Assembly: GCA_022605405.1 (NCBI GenBank) | Contig: JABYQQ010000005.1 | Location: 806,001 to 870,000 of the forward strand | DNA from: Earliella scabrosa | Taxonomy: Eukaryota > Basidiomycota > Agaricomycetes > Polyporales > Polyporaceae | DNA length: 64,000 nt | Direction: 5' to 3' | Made by a program: the position numbers and the translations under genes | Part shown: positions 54,650 through 64,000 of the stretch, one piece after another | How positions within the stretch are numbered: the stretch's first letter is position 1 | How the letters are laid out: the number at the start of each line of letters is the position of its first letter | Notes under the pieces: generated by a model | Told to the model about the DNA's origin: nothing | Databases searched by the model: none | What the model saw: the letters and a program-made list of their open reading frames with translations, nothing else

Positions 54650-55282
54650 GTTCTGTCTTGAAGCGATACGAAGGTCGATTATCTGGATTGAAGCCTGACG
54701 ATGATCGAGAGAGCATGTGCGCCACGGCTTCCGCTATTATTCAAGACCACACCTTTGACACCCCAACGATCTGTGAGAATCGGGTGTGTGCATTCTCTTA
54801 CTCTTCTGCCACACAAGGACGCTGCTAACCGCATACTTAGGGCTGGTCTGGGATGTTCGCAATGTGGGATATCCCCAGTGAGCTCTGTTAAAACCCGATA
54901 TGGTCCAAATATCAGTGGTCCTCCGTTCATGTACCTCATGCGTTCGCGTTTCTTAGGGGGGAAACACCCCAGTGGGTCAGTTGGAAGCAGACACCCAAAC
55001 AATCGAATTGGGCGATCTTCCGATGGTTTAGTAGAGCTAGAGAAATCAAGGTCATGACCATTTGGCGGATTGGTAACTGAAGTGCGTCTGGGACTGTCTG
55101 GGATCGGGCTATGCTGCGGATTATGTGATTGCATGTTCGCACGCATGCACTGGCAAAATCACTAGGCCATCTGGGTGTTGTCTGTCTAGTAGTGTCTACA
55201 GTGTCTTTGACCCTCATGATAATTCTCATCATGACCGTTGAACGTAAGCCTTCATCTAGATTCTATGCATCGCGGCGCTACA
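54650..55282 (+). repeat. Segmental duplication, downstream member
   Basis: Near-identical to 49600-51041 apart from the two insertions there and small indels (for example CTCCGTTCATG against CTATG). It serves as the empty-site reference for both insertions. Confidence 0.88.
54663..54891 (+). pseudogene. Array copy 4, last two exons only
   Basis: Reads RYEGRLSGLKPDDDRESMCA, FDTPTICENR, intron, GWSGMFAMWDIPSELC, TAA, nearly the same as the 3' end of copy 1. Nothing upstream matches the membrane segment, stalk or first Cys module. A stretch at 54412-54500 (YIERFGLLRSCLYDIQDGRW) is open but not clearly part of it. Best seen as the coding part of the segmental duplication. Confidence 0.8.
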
Positions 55283-55824
55283 TCAGGAAACTGGCACCCC
55301 CGAAGTCCATATGTTGTAGTACGTAGGGTTTGTTATAATGATAGCAAGTTGTTGCCTGGGGATAGCCGGGTTCTACCATGATTCGTCTCGTGTTGCAAGG
55401 ATCAACAGCGCGCGGGGCTCTTCGGCAATGTCTAGCGCCAGACATTGTGTCAAATTGTCAGGTCATTGCCACCGGGTGCCTGCGACATGGCCATACCTTT
55501 GCCAAAGGGCGCGTCGGACATGGCAAGAGCATGGCATAGATATGCAATATGGCATGTCACACGGCAGACTCTCAGGGGCGCCATTGCAGAATTCTGTCTC
55601 GCTACTAGCGGCCTTGGTACAGGTCGGCTCGATGTATCATTCAGTGCACACATGAGGTTCGAGAAGACATAGCGTCATCACATTATATTACAACAACTAG
55701 AACAAATACATGGATCTGGGTGCAGGCCCACCCCGAGAGAAACATCAAAGAGAGTATTCACATAAAGATGTCGTGATTGCACTTGGTAAACAACTGTCCT
55801 GGGATAGAGCGGCGAGCCTGCCTA
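55283..55824. other. Intergenic, array to DUF6698 gene
   Basis: About 540 bp with overlapping unsupported frames at 55338-55672. Confidence 0.45.
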
Positions 55825-57448
55825 CTAGTCTGATGAGTGCGATGAGCCGGCCTCGTGTTCAGAAGCCCCAACGCCGAGGTTCTCGTCATCCGCGCGGGCT
55901 TCCGCAACGGTGTCCTTCAGCTCCGCTGCTGGACGTGGAGCGCGACGGGGTTGACGGCGCCCAGTACACTCGTTCGCCATGGCGATGGCGTACGCGGACT
56001 TCTTGCGCGCCTCAACGACAACAGGATCCGTCTGTCCGTTGGCAGCGCCGAAGAGCTCCCTGATAGCCAATGTGAGTCACAGGAAATGTTCACGCGGAAA
56101 GATACCTCGACGACCTACCTGTTCCACCACGCCATCAACTCCTCTACCCAGGTCGAGTTGTTGAAGCCAAAGTTGAGGATTGAGTAGGCAAACTCGGAAG
56201 CGTCCCAGTCGTTGCCATCAAATGTTTGCCATGTAGAGTAGGACGTGAGAACGAAGCGGAGCTAGTTCAGTTAGTGTTGCTTCTGCCGTGTGAGATATTG
56301 ACACTATGAACGTACGAGTACAGCGACATAGACCACGGCATGGAGCGTGATCTTCTGCACACGATACTTGCAGGCGATCGAAGGCTGGCCCCGACCCCGT
56401 CCCAGGATAGGCGCGCCCGAAAGGGCTGTGGTCTGAGAAGTGAATATGGTGCGTGCGGCCTACCAAAAGCCCACGCGTGTTTCAGTTAGCATGTGGGAGC
56501 GCAATGCACAGAGGAGCATACCGCAAGAAGCTCTTGGCTGCGGAGGAAGCCGGGGGTCTTCAAATCGGGCTTGCGCATCTTGAGGTCATAGAACAAGACA
56601 GGCCAATCTCCAGAGACGATCTTGATCTGTCCGTCTTTGACGCGACGGCGGAAGCTGGAAGGAAGGTCGCCCAATTAGACGTTGTCACAGATCACACCAC
56701 CCACATACCCAGGAATGTCGTTGCCCCACTCCTCCAGCATTCCCATGGGCATGAGAAGCTGAGCAGTTTCGTTGTGCTCCCAACCGCGGCTTGCCTTGTC
56801 CTTGTACAAGGTGCGGTCTTCAAAAAAAACGAGGTCTTCGAGGCGGTCTTTGATGCGACCAATGTCGTCACCACGCGTCTTAGCTGAGACGCTCGAGCAC
56901 TGTGAGGATAGAATGCGTGGTCAGCAAGAGTAGCTGGGAGAGGTCTTGCACTCACGAAAGATGATATCTTGGCGACGAGATCAGCATGTTCCGCGAGGTA
57001 CTCGACATGCTCAGCAAGCTTAGGGAAGTATTCAACAATCCAAGGGAATAAGTCGGTTGCAGTGGTGGTTGCATCGTATTTCTCACAATCCCTGAGGGAA
57101 TAACATCAGTTGTGACCCGCAAAGAGATGAGAGTATATGGGCATAGTACCAGTACGGGTGCAAGTCGTCTTCATCAGGATCTCGTGGATAAAGCCGGATG
57201 CCAATGGCGAGCAGGCTGTCCCAATCGACCATAGGGCCACAGAGCCGGACAATGAGGCGTACCCAATCGTAGATGTGCTGAAAGCCTTGCGCGATCCGGG
57301 TATCCTCGCTGGTTAAGGTCGTGAGCAGGAATGAAGCCTCGTATAGACCATCGGCCTGGTCGGGATCCTAGATACTTGTTGAGAAGTAGGCCATGTCTGG
57401 CAGAATACGATTGATGAGTGGGGGTATATTCATAAGAAAACGCACCAT
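55825..57448 (-). pseudogene. DUF6698-family protein, interrupted near its N-terminus
   Basis: Fungal family of unknown function, highly multiplied in polypores and often near transposons. From ATG 57448 the frame reads MVRFLMNIPPLINRILPDMA-YFSTSI, then TAG (57368-57370), and continues open in the same frame DPDQADGLYEASFLLTTLTS, WVRLIVRLCGPMVDWDSLLA, IGIRLYPRDPDEDDLHPYW. Later exons carry RIKDRLEDLVFFEDRTLY, GMLEEWGNDIPGYVGGVICD, KIVSGDWPVLFYDLKMRKPD (family core W-P-x-x-x-Y), HAVVYVAVLLRF, WVEELMAWWNR and KKSAYAIAMANE, ending SSHSSD at TAG 55825. Everything except that stop looks intact. Either a broken gene or a start downstream of the stop. Confidence 0.65.
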
Positions 57449-59279
57449 ACTATGCACTGTAATTTATCTATGGATGCGCATCTAATACATGCCCAGGTGT
57501 GCACTGGGCGCCCTGGGTATTTGGTCAGAAGTTATCTGCCAGGGCGGCCCTGGGTATTGAACAGATATTTTGCAGCCGGTGCTTAGACCTCGCTCCAATA
57601 TCGGTTTGCTCAATATCTGTTCAATCACTGCGTGAAGGACACGGCTAGACGAAATTTGTCTAGATTTGATAGGTGACCTACACTCATGTAGATCAAGGTC
57701 AATAGTAGCTTATCTAGACGAGTGATGATGTAGACGCCTACAGGTCTCCTAGATGAATCTACTCGACATCACCTCTAGGTAGTCTATCACAATCCATTGC
57801 TAGGTCCTGCTACCTCCGCCCGTTCCTGTATAGACAACTTCTGGACAACTCAGTCATGTATGTATAGTCCTGTATAGTCTCCAGAGCCAATGGATATAGT
57901 ACTTCCGTTCAGTCCAGTCCTACTCTAACGGTATCCAAGTTCCAAAGAGATCCAGAATCACGTCCTTCCGGCTTGAGGAGCCTGCCTGGTGCCATGAATA
58001 GAGACTCTCAGAACTCTTGTTACTCAGCCGCGCTCTACGAGTTCTATCATTGTTCCCCATCAACGGTACTCGAAGGCAGTCCATCATGGATCCCTCGCTC
58101 ATGTATGTAGATGCATAATTATTGTGAATGTGTTGCCAATAGTTCTGTATGGCAGAAATCTAGCTACACCAACGTTGTGCTAGAATTACGTAGGTGTTCT
58201 GCACTAATCTACATAATGATACGCGTAGATGGTATGATCTTGGCCTTTGCTAGCGATGCACAGCTGCACTTGTAGCACCTAGAGGAACCCTGTTCTAGAT
58301 CAAGCACACGAATTGTGCTAGCTTGGTGTAGCTACACTTGACAAATCTAGAAGAAATTGTTCTAGGCGTCCCCTCCACGCAGTGGATGTCTGGGGCACAA
58401 CGCTCCAGTATGGAAGCGCTGGTCGGAAGTTATCTGATGACCCAAGATTTCCAGATATCATAACCGACCCATGGCTCACCTGAGCGTGTAGATATAAGAG
58501 GATGTTACCTAGTCAACAGTGAATATTTGATTCAGTTGAATCCAGAATGTCTCCAAAGCAGTTCCATTGAACAGAGCCAATTTTTCTGGTTTCAATGGTG
58601 TATAATACTTCATTGATTGATTAGAAATTGACAGAGATATACATTCAAGTCAACATTTATGACTCTGTCTGCCGAATTTGGCAAGATAGGTGCCCACTGA
58701 GCGCCCATGAGATGCGAAAAACAGCCCATCCTTCCCGATTTGGGCAATTGTATTTAGACTTTAACACATACAGTTTTGATTAAAAACATATGATGATATA
58801 TATCATTTTGTTCCCACAATTTATGGCTACAATCTGAGATTGTCAGAAGTCATGTGACCAGGAGCTGTTGAGCACCATCGGCCGAAAATCCGAAGCTTCC
58901 CCAGCCTTGCTTCAACCAAGGCTGGGGAAGCTTCGGAATTTCGGCCATTTGGGCGCTTATTTTGCGTTTGTATGGTATATAAGCCCAGCTATAGCTTCAA
59001 TTACTATGTAACTACTATCAGTGTGCAATGCATAGAACAAAAACAAAGCCAGCCATGGTGGCAGTGCTGTGGGCGTCTAGATGGTTCCCGCGCGGCTCAG
59101 CCAACCTTAGTCTAGGGTTGGCTCAGTAACAAAGTTTGTTATCGGTGCTTACATCAGCGCTTACTCTGTTCTTACTCAAAGTAATCGGAGTATGGAATAT
59201 ATTCTCACGGGGTCAGGTTCGCGTTACAGAGTTTGGCAGAGAACGTCGCCCTTAAAGGACGATTTCTTCGTTTCACTCA
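57449..59279. other. AT-rich non-coding island, probable transposon relic
   Basis: About 1.8 kb with visibly lower GC than the rest of the window and almost no open frames. It is rich in short inverted pairs: ATTGAACAGATATT at 57556-57569 with its complement at 57612-57625; TAGCTACACCAA near 58162 with TTGGTGTAGCTA near 58322; the strong hairpin at 58880-58946; and an imperfect GCTCAGCCAACC pair near 59095-59128. The motif GAAGTTATCTG occurs at about 57529 and 58427. No terminal repeats that frame the whole region were found. Confidence 0.55.
58880..58946. repeat. 30-bp-arm hairpin
   Basis: 58880-58909 and 58917-58946 are inverted copies matching at 29 of 30 positions, with a 7-base loop (CTTCAAC). 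The inner 20 bases of each arm (for example CCGAAGCTTCCCCAGCCTTG) are perfectly complementary. Confidence 0.92.
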
Positions 59280-61350
59280 TCAATCGTAAAAGCCACGTCT
59301 GTTAGCTCCGAGGCCGAGAGCGGTGCCTGACACGGTACCTTGTACGTGAAACGACGGTTCTTGAGAAGAAAGTCCGCGCGCGCGATGTTGAAATTGGCCT
59401 CCGCAGATGTCGCATCGGGTGCCGATCGAAAGCCGTATGCCGCTTGGACGAAGGCCCGGGCGGCGGTCTTGTACTCGCTTCGAAGGTTCCATGAATACCG
59501 AAGGATCTGGAAGAGGATGTTAGCACAAGAAGACGAGGTGCAAATCAGTGCTCACTAATTCAATGACACGGTCGTCGGGCGCAAGGTCGATGCGCAGGTC
59601 TTGTGCGGCTTGCGCCCATGTCTTTTTGGCCCAGGTCTTCTCTGTAAGCTTGTCCGGATAGGCGTTCTTGATGGTGAGATTGGCTTTGTAGAGGGTGATG
59701 GCGCGATTGAGGATCGCCTGAGCGCGAGGTTCGTAGTCTCGCGTACCGGAAGACTTTGCATTTGGCTGTCGTTGAGCCGTTTGGGCACCGGCCATGGGCT
59801 CGGGCTCGGGAGAGCGAGAGCGAGAGGGCGAGGGTGAGGAGATGCGACGACGCTGGGCAGGACGTTCCTCGTCAGAGGCTGAGTACGAACGAGACGCGTG
59901 CGATGCGGCACGGGAATGTTGAACGTCCGGCGTGAGATCTAAGTGGGCTTGAACGTCGTCAGGACCCTCGTCGTTACCCTCGTCGAAGTTCCAGGAGCGC
60001 GTGTGAGTATCATCGTCCTCTGCGGCCTCGGGATCATCTTCTATCTCTGCCATGGCCTCTGGGTCAAGCGGTTCATCGTGCTGATGGAGGTCAGTCTCGT
60101 GTGCCTCGTCGTCATACGTGGGGTGATACGCAACACGGCGAGCATGTGCGCGAGGATGTATGTCGTAATCGTCGAAGAGCGGATCGTCACGATGCTCCTG
60201 GATGCCGGATCCCGCTGGTAAGATATGTGGTCAGCGGGGTCCAGCGCAAGACTGAGAAATGGCGGGACGCACATGGGTTAAACTGGTGAATACTCGACGA
60301 CATTCTCGGGAGCTGTCATGTCCGTTGAGCGACCAAAAAGGGTGTCTCACTGGAGAGCACGCACCTCGCCAACGTGCTGAGCAACTGGTAGCTCCGTTAT
60401 GTTGTACCGTACAACATGGGGTTGCGGACTCGGAGGGGCCATACGCGGGGGCTGAACGGGCTGAGCCTGGGCCGGTGGCGATGACGAGCTCAGTTGGGCT
60501 CTGTGAACTGGCGTCGGGTTTGCATAGCCTGTGAGATTGCGAAGGGGAGGCGGCAGCGGAGCCCCATGGCTCGGATGGGTCAGGCTCGGGGTGGAGGTTG
60601 CGCTTTGAGAAGCAGGAGCCTGGGGCAGATTAGGCTCGATGACGGTGAGGGCAATTCAGGTCCGCACCTGCTGGCTGTTCACACGAGCGGGAGTGTGATA
60701 TGGATTGCGTGCATTTGCGAGCCGTTGGGCAGAGGCCGGGGAGAGACGACGGCGAGTCTGGGGAAGGACTTAAGCTGGCACGTTGGGGAGATGAGAGTAA
60801 GAGACATCGCACTGGAGCAGGTATCGCCGCAGAGCTCTGGCGCTGACCGGCAACAACCTTGGCGGGTGGGCTCTTGGGTCGCGGGATGCCATCGCTGGCG
60901 TTGGCGTTGAGCTTGATGATGTTGGTCGCGCGTGAGCTGGTACGATTAGATGCAAGAGTTTGGATCTGGAACTGTGGGGTGTGCATACTCGACACGGTGG
61001 ATTGTGAGCTACGAACCGGACAACGTACCTCTGGGACTTTAGACGACGTGTCCTTGGTAGTAGGTACTGGTGGATGGTGTCAGGAGGGAGGTCACGAGCG
61101 GTGGAGAAGGCAGTGACTCATACCTCCTCTATTCTCTTCGTCGGGGGCTCGAGCGCGTTTGTGACTGCCTCCGGCACCCTGTTTGCGCTGGAGCGCAGAA
61201 GCAGCGGCTTCCGCCGCCTCATCCTCGGCTGCAGCAAAATTTGTGAGCGAGACTGCTTGTGGCAAAGATGAGAATGGAAGACGGCGGACCAAGCTGCTGG
61301 GCTCGCGCTGTCAACTTGCGGGCCCGCTTGCTCGCACGGGGAGGAAGCAT
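59280..61350 (-). CDS. DUF6532-family protein, apparently C-terminally short
   Basis: Start at 61350, MLPPRASKRARKLTARAQQL, a basic nuclear-localisation-like lead. Further N-terminal exons are Ala/Arg-rich (AAAEDEAAEAAASALQRKQG, HKRARAPDEENR) and Pro-rich low complexity across 60.2-61.3 kb. The recognisable domain begins SSGTRDYEPRAQAILNRAIT, LYKANLTIKNAYPDKLTEKT, WAQAAQDLRIDLAPDDRVIE, then after an intron LRYSWNLRSEYKTAARAFVQ, ATSAEANFNIARADFLLKNR and RFTYKVP, all typical of DUF6532. It ends PLSASELTDVAFTID at TGA 59280, where other members usually run on for another helical region, so this copy looks truncated. Families of this type are multiplied in Agaricomycetes and found beside transposases; role unknown. 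Confidence 0.68.
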
Positions 61351-61564
61351 GTCGGTCTCTACAGGCATGGTGAACGTCAGAAAGACAGAGTCACCACGTC
61401 GACAGTTGGAAACGGGCCTAGGGGAGGCTTTGGTCATGTTTGTCTACCTGACCGTTGCGTGCTTGTCAGCCTCCCCTGAATTGCCTTTCCGGGCAGTTGT
61501 CCTTAGTGCGCATTTCTCTACCGCACCTCGTATCTGCGCCTCTGCCGAACTCACTTCCCCCGAA
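61351..61564. promoter_or_regulatory. Head-to-head spacer, DUF6532 gene / Plavaka transposase
   Basis: 214 bp between the two ATG codons (61350 minus, 61565 plus). A shared control region is likely. Confidence 0.5.
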
Positions 61565-64000
61565 ATGCCTGCTGGAATCGTCTGTCTCCATTGCGGGGAC
61601 CTATTCACCGCTCAAGGGAAACTCGCGCGGCATATTGGGAATACACCGGCATGTCGAACGTACTACGACACCCTCTCGTCCGAACGCGCAGTCGCCGACG
61701 AGAATCCTGCGCAATCTCTCAGTGAGCCGGCGGACCAACGCGTTGAAGATATCGAGCAAACTTACCCTCACATTCCCGTCGAGCATCCTTCCCTCACCAA
61801 CCTCCATGCCCCTCCGTCCCCTCCCCTAGCCCCACAATCCAAACGCCCGAGGGTCACTGTCGAGGAGGTGTGTGATGAAGACGAGGAGGATCAGCGTTGG
61901 GTACATGAAGTCTTCCCGGGGAGAGCCGGGGAATCCCTCGGACTCGCGTCGACGTACTTTGAGGCGCACCGTGCTGCACAGCAAGCTCGCAACGAGCATC
62001 CGCACACACCGTTTGCCGACGAGGACGAGTGGGGTCTTGTACAGTGGTTGACGACGCGAACCACGCAGACTGGGGTGGACGAATGGTGCAAGCTGCCCAT
62101 CGTGAGTACTCCTTGTTCATGAACGTCGGGTCAGATATCGACCTACCACAGACACGCAAGCGAACCAAACCAAGCTTCAAAAATAAAGTTGCGTTCTTCA
62201 AGAAGGTTGACAAGCTGCCGATTGGGACGCCCTGAATATGCGACATCATCACCGTAACCGGCAATCGCAGAGGACCAAATGGGCAATTCCTCACCGAAGA
62301 GCTGGAGATCTGGCGCCGTTGTCCCGTTGGTCTCTCGCGCGAGCTCATTGGCAATGCTGGCTTCCATGGGCATGTGTCCTACAGGCCGGTGAGGGTGACG
62401 AAGGGTGGAGTGCGGTACTATGGCGAGATGAACACCGGAGATTGGTGGTGGGACATCCAGGTCAGTTGAGCTCCATCATGAAGTTCGCGTCAAGAAGCTC
62501 ACCATGAGACGCAATAGGGGAAGCTCCCCCCCGAAGCAACAGTGGCTCCTCTCCTCATTGCTTCAGACAAGACTCAGTTGACGGTCCTCCGGGGTGATAA
62601 GTCCGCGTGGCCCGTCTATCTGAGCATCGGCAACATCGACAAAGATGTGCGACGAAAGCCCTCGCGACATGGCGCGCTGCTCCTCGGCTATGTCCCGGTC
62701 GCCAAACTCAAGTGCTTCACGAAAGACCAGCGGTCAGACGCCTCCTATAGGCTCTTCCACACCTGTATAGCCAAGATGCTTGAGCCGCTGATCGAAGCCG
62801 GCAAGACCGGTGTGCGTATGGTCTGCGCGGATGGACATATCCGTCTGGTCTTCCCCATCCTCGCCTCATACATCGCCGATCATCCTGAGCAGTGCCTTGT
62901 CGCATGCTGCAAGGAGAACCGGTGTCCGCGATGTACCGTCCCTCGCAAGGAGCGTGGAGATCTCGACGAACATCCGCTGCGATCACAGACCGCCACGGCC
63001 GATATCCTACGACGGACCGCAGAGGGCGAGAGCCTCGACGAGTACACCACTCAAGGCCTTCGCCCTGTGGGCCGTCCATTCTGGGCCGAACTCCCTCACA
63101 CCGACATCTTCGCGTGCATCACACCCGACATCCTGCATCAAATTCACAAGGGCGTCATCAAGGACTACATCATCAAGTGGGCTCAAAAGCTCCTCGGCAA
63201 GGAGGAGCTCGACGCTCGTTTCGCCATGCTCTCGCAGTCGCACGGTCTACGACACTTCGGCAAAGGTATCTCACACATCACTCAGTGGACTGGCACGGAG
63301 GCCAAAGAGATTGAGAAAGTCCTTCTCGGACTCCTCGTTGGTCAGACGGACAACGATGTCATCCGTGCGACCCGCGCGCTCCTCGACTTTGTCTACTACG
63401 CCCAGTACCAAGTCCACTCCGATACCACGCTCCAGGGCATGAAAGACGCCCTCGTCCACTTCCACCAGTACAAGGACGTGTTCAAGAGACTCGGACTTCG
63501 TAAGGATTTCAACATACCTAAACTCCATTCCCTCCTTCACTACATCGACGCCATCTGCCGCCTTGGCTGCGCTGACGGGTTCAACACCGAGCACTCGGAA
63601 CGGCTGCACATTGATTTTGCGAAGAAGGCGTTCCGGGCGAGCAGTCGACGCGAGTATGTCGTCCAGATGACGACATGGTTGCAACGCCAGGAGGCGATCG
63701 TCCGCCAGACCGCATATCTTGATTGGATCGAGCGTTCAGAAGGCAAGCTGCAGGACGACGAGGACTGGGCAGAGGATGAGCTTGAGGTGGGGGATGAAGA
63801 CGAGGATGTGGACGAAGCTGAGACGGCGGGAGACACGTCGAACGACGTTGCGGCACCAAGCAACACCGCTCCTGGGAACGCGCCGGCGATGGACGCCAGC
63901 GAAGGTACCATCGAAGACGTAAAAGCGCTGCGCGAGCTCATCCACTCAAACGTCGCGCGCGCCTACCAGCTCCCTCTCTCTCCCACCACTTCTCGTGTTT
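61565..64000 (+). CDS. Plavaka-type (CACTA-like) DNA transposase with one in-frame TGA; runs off window
   Basis: The start at 61565 gives MPAGIVCLHCGDLFTAQGKL-ARHIGNTPACR, an N-terminal C2HC zinc finger. After a linker, WCKLPI, intron (GTGAGT to CCACAG), FKNKVAFFKKVDKLPIGTP, then TGA at 62233-62235 in frame, then ICDIITVTGNRRGPNGQFLT. The catalytic-type core follows: GEMNTGDWWWDIQ, intron, LLIASDKTQLTVLRGDKSAW, PVYLSIGNIDKDVRRKPSRH, VRMVCADGHIRLVFPILASY, CLVACCKENRCPRCTVPRKE, FACITPDILHQIHKGVIKDY, GISHITQWTGTEAKEIEKVL and GFNTEHSERLHIDFAKKAFR. An acidic tail begins near 63750. Family members usually have Trp where the TGA sits, so a single G-to-A change is likely. C-terminus outside the window. 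Confidence 0.85.
62233..62235 (+). other. In-frame TGA in the transposase
   Basis: Codons ATT GGG ACG CCC TGA ATA TGC GAC ATC ATC: the frame is open for hundreds of codons on both sides. No GT-AG pair that removes only this stop is visible. Confidence 0.75.

Noticed and set aside
60259..60910. Plus-strand frames upstream of the transposase
   Set aside because: Antisense to the Pro-rich 5' exons of the DUF6532 gene; no family match.

Overview
The window reads as nuclear DNA of a wood-decay-type basidiomycete (Agaricomycete, polypore-like). The evidence is dense genes with many 50-60 nt GT-AG introns, GC-rich coding sequence, short intergenic gaps, and families typical of these fungi: a GMC oxidoreductase, a GH53 galactanase, DUF6532 and DUF6698 proteins, a Plavaka-type transposase, and an expanded coiled-coil membrane protein family. 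Gene models were built by hand from splice sites and family motifs, so exon borders are approximate unless stated.

Left part (1-47 kb) is mostly conserved housekeeping genes. In order: nicotinamidase (partial), mitochondrial AFG1 ATPase, GH53 galactanase, GMC oxidoreductase with an 8-nt microexon, an RNF220-like RING E3, TOM7 (51 residues), eIF3f, UreF, PEX14, a small orphan ORF, a broken copy of the PEX14 3' end, a KRE6/SKN1 beta-glucan synthesis protein, a CASTOR-like double-ACT protein, a JMJD7-type JmjC hydroxylase, ESCRT-III DID2, a large disordered RS/HS-rich protein, a mitochondrial serine O-succinyltransferase-like enzyme, an aldehyde dehydrogenase, ESCRT-III VPS60, a FIST-domain protein and a 2OG-Fe(II) oxygenase. 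Several pairs are head to head over only 137-275 bp (TOM7/eIF3f, UreF/PEX14, JMJD7/DID2) and probably share promoters.

From 47.4 kb the character changes. A 709-bp non-coding element with 28-bp perfect terminal inverted repeats and TA flanks precedes a tandem array of three paralogous genes plus a fourth 3' fragment (48.5-54.9 kb). Each full gene encodes a single-pass membrane protein with a charged, Trp-containing coiled-coil stalk and a cysteine-rich C-terminal domain that looks internally duplicated. The 3' end of the first gene and its downstream DNA are duplicated beyond the third gene. Comparing the two copies exposes two separate insertions in the upstream copy: a ~568-bp foldback element and a 251-bp MITE-like element with an apparent 3-bp target duplication.

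The right end (55.8-64 kb) is transposon-associated: a DUF6698 gene with an in-frame stop, a 1.8-kb AT-rich non-coding island holding a 30-bp-arm hairpin, and a DUF6532 gene transcribed head to head (214 bp apart) with a Plavaka-type transposase gene. That transposase has one in-frame TGA and runs off the window. No tRNA, rRNA or CRISPR was seen.
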